NCBI GenBank assembly: GCA_030280995.1
Contig: JASXTE010000001.1
Coordinates: 13,797,001-13,861,000, forward strand
Reading direction: 5' to 3'
DNA: 64,000 nucleotides
From: Hemileia vastatrix
Lineage: Eukaryota > Basidiomycota > Pucciniomycetes > Pucciniales > Zaghouaniaceae
Shown here: positions 58,785 to 64,000 of the stretch, one piece after another
Layout: each line of letters opens with the position of its first letter
Position numbering within the stretch: the first letter of the stretch is position 1
Position numbers and translations under genes: made by a program
Notes under the pieces: model-generated
Told to the model about the DNA's origin: nothing
Databases searched by the model: none
The model's input: only the letters and a program-made list of their open reading frames with translations

Positions 58785-59628
58785 AAGTAGATCCTACTTA
58801 ATTATTTAGGTCCAGAAACTATACCTCAATTCCTTCCTACTGAAATCACCATGCTTCACTAATTTTGACTCTTTTTTTCACTTTTTTTCACTTCCTTTCT
58901 TTGTCTTCCATCTGTGCTACACCTTATTGAATCTCACACCACAAAACTTTCCAATGAAGACACAAAAATTTCAAGCTCTATGCACACAGACCATCACATA
59001 TCTTGCAACACTTCAATACCTAATTTTTGTCCCAAAATACACAATTCAATTAAACAATTTTCCTGTGCCACAATTTTCTTACCTTTTCCATTTTTTTTAC
59101 AAAATGTTTCTAGTTGTGAGGTGCATATCACAATGTGTCAGTAACCTGTGTTGGTGTGCATAAATTTACAAAAAATTATAAAAATATTCATTCCTCCTAT
59201 CATTAAACCTCATATTTAACAATGGATATCTTAAGTAAACAGAAAATTTTTAAATATACCAGCCTTTAAGGACACCACATCCATAGCTCACAATATCTCC
59301 TTCCAATTCACATTTAAATATTGTGACTTGCAGATAATTGCTCTCCCTATCTATCCTCTTTCTGTAAATGTTTTTTCTTTGAATTTTTTCTACAAATCTC
59401 TCAAAATCCTTTAATATTAGGTGCTTGTAGGTCTTGAACTGACCTCATAAATAGTTATTTGCTCATTTGAAAGAAATTTTCAAATATAAAATTTATATAT
59501 ATCATTTTTTAATCAAAATAGTCTTTTGTAAGGTTTTCATGGCCAGATATTTGATTGAAACTAATAGTTCATGGTTTTTGTTTTCAAAGCTGAGATAGCA
59601 GTTTGTTAGACCTATTTAACAAAAATAA
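58785..59628. other. Non-coding stretch
   Basis: No convincing gene. Short open frames near 58914-59163 have no recognisable similarity. Confidence 0.5.
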
Positions 59629-59629
59629 T

Positions 59630-60120
59630 AGGGGGTATCAATGTTAAGGGATCTTCAATTAGGGATCAGAATTTTTTTCCCCAGGTCAGACATTATTAAT
59701 TTTGGAAGATTCTCATCTACTAGCCCTTTGGCTAGCTGATATGAAATGCACAATAATACATTATACTGCCTCTTATACCCCCATTTCCATACATAATTCC
59801 TAATCCCACACTCATCACATCCATGATTGATTTTTAAGCAAGTCACATAACATATAGTTAAGATGCCATTCTTATGTCTCTCTTTACACTAGGCTACTTA
59901 ATTTTGGTGAAAAATACTTAACATTTTTTTCTATCTACCCCCCCTTCTCACACATTCAATAGGGGGTATCAATGTTCAGGGATCCGCAATTAGGGATCAG
60001 GAATTTTTTTTCCCGGGATCAGACATTATTAATTGCGGAAGATTCTTATCCACTAGCCCTGGGGCTAGTGGATAAGAAATCCACGATAATGCATTATCCC
60101 GCCTCTTATACCCCAATTTT
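59630..60120 (+). repeat. Tandemly repeated left end of the Harbinger element
   Basis: The left-end sequence (AGGGGGTATCAATGTT) occurs at 59630 and again at 59961, a period of 331 bp. Each unit begins with a fold-back segment of about 155 bp ending in CTCTTATACCCC. In the second unit the centre is an almost perfect palindrome, TTATCCACTAGCCCTGGGGC with its inverted partner (60049-60085). The same sequence starts the derivative at 38158. Confidence 0.85.
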
Positions 60121-60340
60121 CATTCCTAATTCCTGATCCCAAACTCATCTCATCCATGATGGATTTTTAAGAAAGTCACATGACTTATAATTGCTGATGC
60201 CATCCTTAAGTATTTCCTCACTCTATGCTACTTAATTTTGGTGGCGAACACTTAAGTTTTTTTTCTATCTACACACCCCAACTGCACATTTGGCGGTGAA
60301 TTCCCACTTCCCTCATCACATAACCCTTCCACCAGCAACA

Positions 60341-61600
60341 ATGAAACACCTCTCTACTAGGAAGCTACTTCACTCAACAATGAATGCTATCACTTTTCTT
60401 TTAGTTCTTTACTATAAATCTGACTCTGATTTGGAAGATGCTTTAGCTTATATGTGTTTTCTTTCCAAAAAGCGTTACATCATCACCAGGGGGCCAAATC
60501 TTTATCATGATCCCCAATATGATCTAGCCTCCATTCTCAACATTCCTCATTTAAACTTCACACAACTTTTTAGAACTTCTCCTGATTCTTTCTTCAAACT
60601 TTATCAACTCATCTCCGATCATCCTATCTTCCATTACAATTCTCATAACAAACAGCGTAATCCTGCCATCCAACTTGCTGTTGCTCTATGTCGCTTTGGC
60701 TCAAATGGAAATGGTGCTGCCGTAAGACGTTTGGATAATCTCTTTAACATAGGATATGGTACCGTGATATTATACACCAAGCGCTGTATGATTGCTATCC
60801 TTTCCCTCAAGTCTCAAACTCTTGCTTGGCCAACTCCAGAACAGCGACTTGAATCCTCTCAAGTAATGCAAGCTGAAGGTTTCCCTGGCTGTATAGGTTT
60901 TGTTGATGGCACAACCATCCCTTTGAGTCAAAATCCTGCTCATGATGGCAGCCATTATTTTGATCGCAAAAAAAGGTTTCTTCAAAATCTCCTCCAAGTT
61001 CTCATCTTTCACAATCTAACTTTTTATCTTCTTTCTAGATACTCTATTGCTGTTCAACTTGTATGCGATGTCAATAAAAAATTTATTGCTTTTCACAGTG
61101 GCTGCCCTGGATCATGTCATGACTCTTCCGTCTTCCAAAGAATGAGGATTTCTCAATCCCCTGACTCATACTTTGATGAATCTCAGTACCTCCTTGCAGA
61201 CTCAGCATATGCAAGTGGAAAGTACATTATACCTGCTTTCCGTGGTGCAAATTCAGAAAATGACCCCAAAACTAAATTTAATTATCACCTTGCACAATCA
61301 AGAGTACGAATTGAACATGCTATAGGTATTTTAAAGGGACGATTTTCTAGTCTTTGGGAGCTCAGAATCCAATTTCAAAAAAAATTGAAGATCAAAACTG
61401 CAAATCATTGGATCTTGACTTGCGTAATACTCCACAATATTCTAGCTGATTTAAAGGATGAGTGGAATGATCTTTATGAAGAAGATGATCCTGAACCACC
61501 ACTGGCACTCCCCTCCCTTGATTCACAAATCATTCAATCAACCGGCATACGCCCCATTATAATGCCAATTACTCTCCAACATTTCTCTTCACCCTTTTAA
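60341..61600 (+). CDS. PIF/Harbinger-type DDE transposase (DDE_Tnp_4 family)
   Basis: The first ATG in frame is at 60341 (MKHLSTRKLLHS). The catalytic core shows D in IGFVDGTTIP, followed by DGSHYFDRKK, then HSGCPGSCHDSSVFQ, D in LLADSAYASGKYIIP and E in SRVRIEHAIGILKGRFSSL, the usual Harbinger order. A 63-nt GT...TAG segment (60976-61038) lies between DRKK and YSIAVQLVC; family members run straight from RKKR to YSI, so it is an intron that happens to stay in frame. The spliced product is 398 aa, of normal size. The C-terminus is acidic (LYEEDDPEPP). No stop or frameshift was found, so it may be active. It would act in the nucleus on the AGGGGGTATCA-type ends. Confidence 0.92.
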   Translation: MKHLSTRKLLHSTMNAITFLLVLYYKSDSDLEDALAYMCFLSKKRYIITRGPNLYHDPQYDLASILNIPHLNFTQLFRTSPDSFFKLYQLISDHPIFHYNSHNKQRNPAIQLAVALCRFGSNGNGAAVRRLDNLFNIGYGTVILYTKRCMIAILSLKSQTLAWPTPEQRLESSQVMQAEGFPGCIGFVDGTTIPLSQNPAHDGSHYFDRKKRFLQNLLQVLIFHNLTFYLLSRYSIAVQLVCDVNKKFIAFHSGCPGSCHDSSVFQRMRISQSPDSYFDESQYLLADSAYASGKYIIPAFRGANSENDPKTKFNYHLAQSRVRIEHAIGILKGRFSSLWELRIQFQKKLKIKTANHWILTCVILHNILADLKDEWNDLYEEDDPEPPLALPSLDSQIIQSTGIRPIIMPITLQHFSSPF

Positions 61601-61896
61601 TTTTTAATTTTTATGTTTTCATACTTTCCAAATGTCCTCTTTGTGTACTTTAATCACTTGGTTTTGTATTTTGGTTTGTTGCATATTCATTTTTTTTTTT
61701 GAATTTACGGTAAATATCTTTTTTTTGGATGGCTCATTGGTTTTCTTTCACCAGCTCAACATGAAATCGCATATTTTCTGAAATTGCATATTTTGTCAGT
61801 GATTTTTTTTTCATTCATCCCTCATATCCTTTTCCTATTCTCCTCCAACATCTCTCAAACAATTTGGTTTCATTCATTTTGTCATCTCATCTCTCC

Positions 61897-62864
61897 AGGT
61901 AAGTCATTTTATTCTTTTTTTTTTGATTTTTTGATTACTAATTATAATTTTTTTTGTTTTTTTCTGTTTATTTTATTTTTTTTATCTAAATTTTTTTTGT
62001 AAGTGGTTATTTTGGATTTCAATGGTATAATTAACCTTTTTTTTCTCTCCCTCTTTACTTTATTTTTTAGCTCCATCACCCTACTCTTCATCCCTCCTTG
62101 GCATTGTCATTATCCCCCCTTTCCCTTATTTCACTTTTTTTTTGGCTCCATTTCATTGAAACACATACATTGCACATTCTTTATGCATTTCACTTACTCC
62201 ATATTCAATTTCCCCACAATTCCAACATCAATCTTTCTCACTCTATTTTTCCTACTTTTCAATCAAGGTAAGTTTCATCTCCTTTTTTTCATGCCTATAT
62301 GATATCTCATTCCTTTTATGAAAACTTCATACTTAAATATATGTATGACTCTTATCTGGATAACAGTGAACTTATAAAACTCCTTTTGATCTCATCTTCA
62401 TTACCACTTTTCAAGTTTTTGTAAAATTTTGAAAATCAGACTCGGAATTAGGGTTAGGTTTATTCAAATCTAATGTTCTTTTTACTGAAGATTCTTCTGA
62501 AGGCTACCTTTCATTTCCTGCAAACAGATTTGAATTTGATTCAGTGGTTGCTGAGATATTGACTGTTAAAGTTGAGCCTTTTTTTTCCCAATTTAAATTT
62601 TTATTTCATTTTTTTATGTAACAAATTAGGGTTAGGTTTATTTAAATCACATGTCCTTTAACTGAAGACTCTACTAAAGCATATCTTTCATTTCCCACAA
62701 ACAGGTTTGAATTAGGTTCAGTGGTTGCTGAGATTTTGACCTTTGAAGTTGAGCCTTTTTTCCAAATTTCACTTGTCTTATTTCACATTTTTATATTGCA
62801 TATTTAGAGGATAAGGATTCTGAAACTCTTATATGATTATTATCTAGGCATTTCAATCATATAG
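61897..62864 (+). other. Leader/intron region upstream of the Tet-like gene
   Basis: Two strong intron donors occur (CCAG|GTAAGTC at 61899 and CAAG|GTAAGTT at 62268), and acceptor-like TAG sequences precede the Tet-like frame (62847 and 62864). T-rich stretches and the tandem repeat at 62411-62790 lie between them. These probably form 5' exons and introns of the oxygenase gene, but the exons could not be fixed. Confidence 0.5.
62411..62790 (+). repeat. Tandem repeat (about 0.2-kb units) between the two Harbinger genes
   Basis: Two units share TTAGGGTTAGGTTTATT, TTTAACTGAAGA-type sequence, CAAACAG(A/G)TTTGAATT, CAGTGGTTGCTGAGAT and GTTGAGCCTTTTTT. The derivative element carries the equivalent repeat at 39690-40110. 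Confidence 0.75.
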
Positions 62865-63451
62865 GCATATATTCGTTGGTCAAGAATATCACTAAAGCTC
62901 AAAAAGATGAAGATTTTCGCTTATGGGACATTCTACCTTCCTTTGACTCTTTTCTTGCTTTTCGACTCAACAAGCTCTGTAATAAAGCATTTGAAGAAAA
63001 TCATGAACTTGCAACCAAAGTTGGAATACCGAATTGGTGTGACTCCGAATGGGAAGATATCAGCCACGAATATCTTTTATTTTCTAATGTTATTATCACT
63101 CATTCTGGATTCCACAATAGGATTCATATCAATAGGAATGATGCCAATTTTCTTACTTTTGGAATATTCTCATATATCAATCCGATAACTGGCCACCCAA
63201 TACCATCTCCAGCTAAAATCAAAGGACATGTTTTATATTTTCCAGACCACCGGTGCATCATTGATTTTGGTTTGGGAAATGGTATCATTGAAACTATTTG
63301 GAATTCTTCTAAGGATAATCATCAAACGACCAAAGCTCCTCCTGGTTTGGAATCCTGTCAAGATTTCACTCATTTCGGTTGCTCATTTCAAATCAGTAAT
63401 AAGTTGATACAAAGAATCAATAAGGTAAAGAAAGAAGGTAAAGTTATTTGA
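62865..63451 (+). CDS. Tet-like 2OG-Fe(II) oxygenase, main exon
   Basis: The frame is open after an acceptor (ATAG at 62861-62864) and ends at the stop at 63451. No ATG lies at its beginning, so a 5' exon is expected. Sequence motifs are NVIITHSGFHNRIHINRNDA, TFGIFSYINPITGHPIPSPA, KIKGHVLYFPDHRCIIDFGL, IIETIWNSSKDNHQTTKAPP and FTHFGCSFQISNKLIQRINK. This follows the known fungal Tet-like domain pattern: an HxD-type metal site, a double-stranded helix core, a second His near HQTT, and a RFGCSVQIS-like end. Related TET/JBP enzymes oxidise methylated bases in DNA. The first metal motif reads HIN here, so activity is uncertain. It may protect or demethylate element DNA, which is inference. Confidence 0.75.
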
Positions 63452-63789
63452 TTTAAAAAAACTTTATCTAGATCCAAAAAGTATGGGGATTAGAGTTGTC
63501 ATCGAAAATTTTATATTTTTTCATAAATTTTTAATAAATATTTTTTATATATCAATTTTCTCAAGTAATGTGATGAGCCATTGACCTTGTGTTGTATAAC
63601 AGGTAATCATGATAACATTTATTTGTTTCATGGGGTTCCTCTTGCCTATACCTGTGGAAAGTCCCAAACTTTTGTTTCTCGACTTGGTCTGCATTTTGGC
63701 TTGAGGGATTGTCATTACTTTAAACTAGGGAAATTGATATATATTAGATATTTATTTAATAATTTATGTAATTATATTAAATTTAGATG

Positions 63790-64000
63790 ACTTCCACCCC
63801 TTACTTCAATAAAATGCAGGGGGGGGGTATTGCCAAATTTTCAAATCTGACATGTGAAATTGATGACTTAGAAAAATTTTGGTGATACCCACCCCTTGCT
63901 TCAATAAAATGCAGGGGAGAGTATTGCCAATTTTTTTAAACAGATATAGAATTTTTTTGACTTGTAAATATTTTTGTGATACCCGTCCCTTACTTCAATA
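63790..64000 (+). repeat. Subterminal tandem repeats of about 90 bp
   Basis: Units begin CTTACTTCAATAAAATGCAGG (63802, with related starts near 63897 and 63988) and contain GGGTATTGCCAA and, at the end, GGTGATACCC. Single related units occur at 41385-41460 and 37450-37530. The array runs off the end of the window. Confidence 0.75.

Larger units (their letters stand above)
59961..64000 (+). mobile_element. PIF/Harbinger-like element with transposase and Tet-like oxygenase genes
   Basis: The element starts at 59961 (or at the duplicated end, 59630), contains the transposase gene, a leader/intron region and the oxygenase gene, and reaches the end of the window in subterminal repeats. The right terminus is not certain: GGTGATACCC sequences (63879, 63975) match the inverted left end GGGTATCA. 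The collinear deletion copy at 38158-41460 shows that the two genes move together. Confidence 0.8.

Noticed and set aside
60976..61038. Treating the 21 codons between DRKK and YSI as part of the transposase
   Set aside because: The segment has GT...TAG borders and T-rich sequence, and related transposases lack it, so it was called an intron.

Overview
This is AT-rich eukaryotic nuclear DNA that looks like a repeat-dense basidiomycete genome, most probably a rust fungus (Pucciniales). The reasons are chromodomain Ty3/Gypsy elements, a basidiomycete-type Tnp2 (CACTA) transposase, a PIF/Harbinger transposase followed by a fungal Tet-like 2OG-Fe(II) oxygenase, short 44-90 nt introns, and very few ordinary genes. 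The organism is inferred from gene content, not proven.

Layout. 1-4.0 kb: 3' half of a decayed Gypsy element (+). 4.3-8.3 kb: 5' half of a related Gypsy element (-), carrying two copies of a palindrome-ended MITE. 9.5-10.5 kb: a Tc1/mariner element whose catalytic core is replaced by a long palindrome. 12-13.3 kb: a homopurine tract and tRNA-like SINE fragments. 14-19 kb: a decayed CACTA (Tnp2) transposase (+) and an unrecognised broken gene (-). 19.9-28.6 kb: an almost complete Gypsy element (-) with both LTRs and only two nonsense codons. 28.6-31.0 kb: a recent duplication flanking a 1.3-kb AAAAAAT array. 31.6-33.9 kb: an orphan host gene (-). 35-38 kb: microsatellites and a MITE. 38.2-41.4 kb: a deletion derivative of a Harbinger element, followed by a SANT/Myb-like pseudogene. 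43.3-44.6 kb: an intact seven-exon short-chain dehydrogenase gene. 45.5-46.3 kb: a Tc1 remnant. 46.7-56.2 kb: a fold-back element with roughly 1.1-kb arms, whose left arm has absorbed a Gypsy element (itself carrying a solo LTR) and three MITEs. 56-58 kb: a degenerate minisatellite. 59.6-64 kb: an apparently intact Harbinger element with transposase and Tet-like oxygenase genes.

Main observations. (1) Both Harbinger copies carry the Tet-like oxygenase gene downstream of the transposase position, so the oxygenase looks like an element-borne gene. (2) A MITE family has five copies with CACTA-like ends, an 18-bp perfect palindrome next to each end, perfect 3-bp target duplications, and lengths of 239, 250, 261, 261 and 272 bp that change in 11-bp steps with the number of internal repeats. 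(3) Two diverged Gypsy elements share an open +1-frame reading frame overlapping the N-terminal part of gag. (4) The undisturbed right arm of the fold-back element preserves the empty sites of every insertion in the left arm.

Only two loci look like ordinary host genes: the dehydrogenase at 43.3-44.6 kb and the Ser/Pro-rich orphan at 31.6-33.8 kb. All exon structures were read by eye from splice signals and reading frame.
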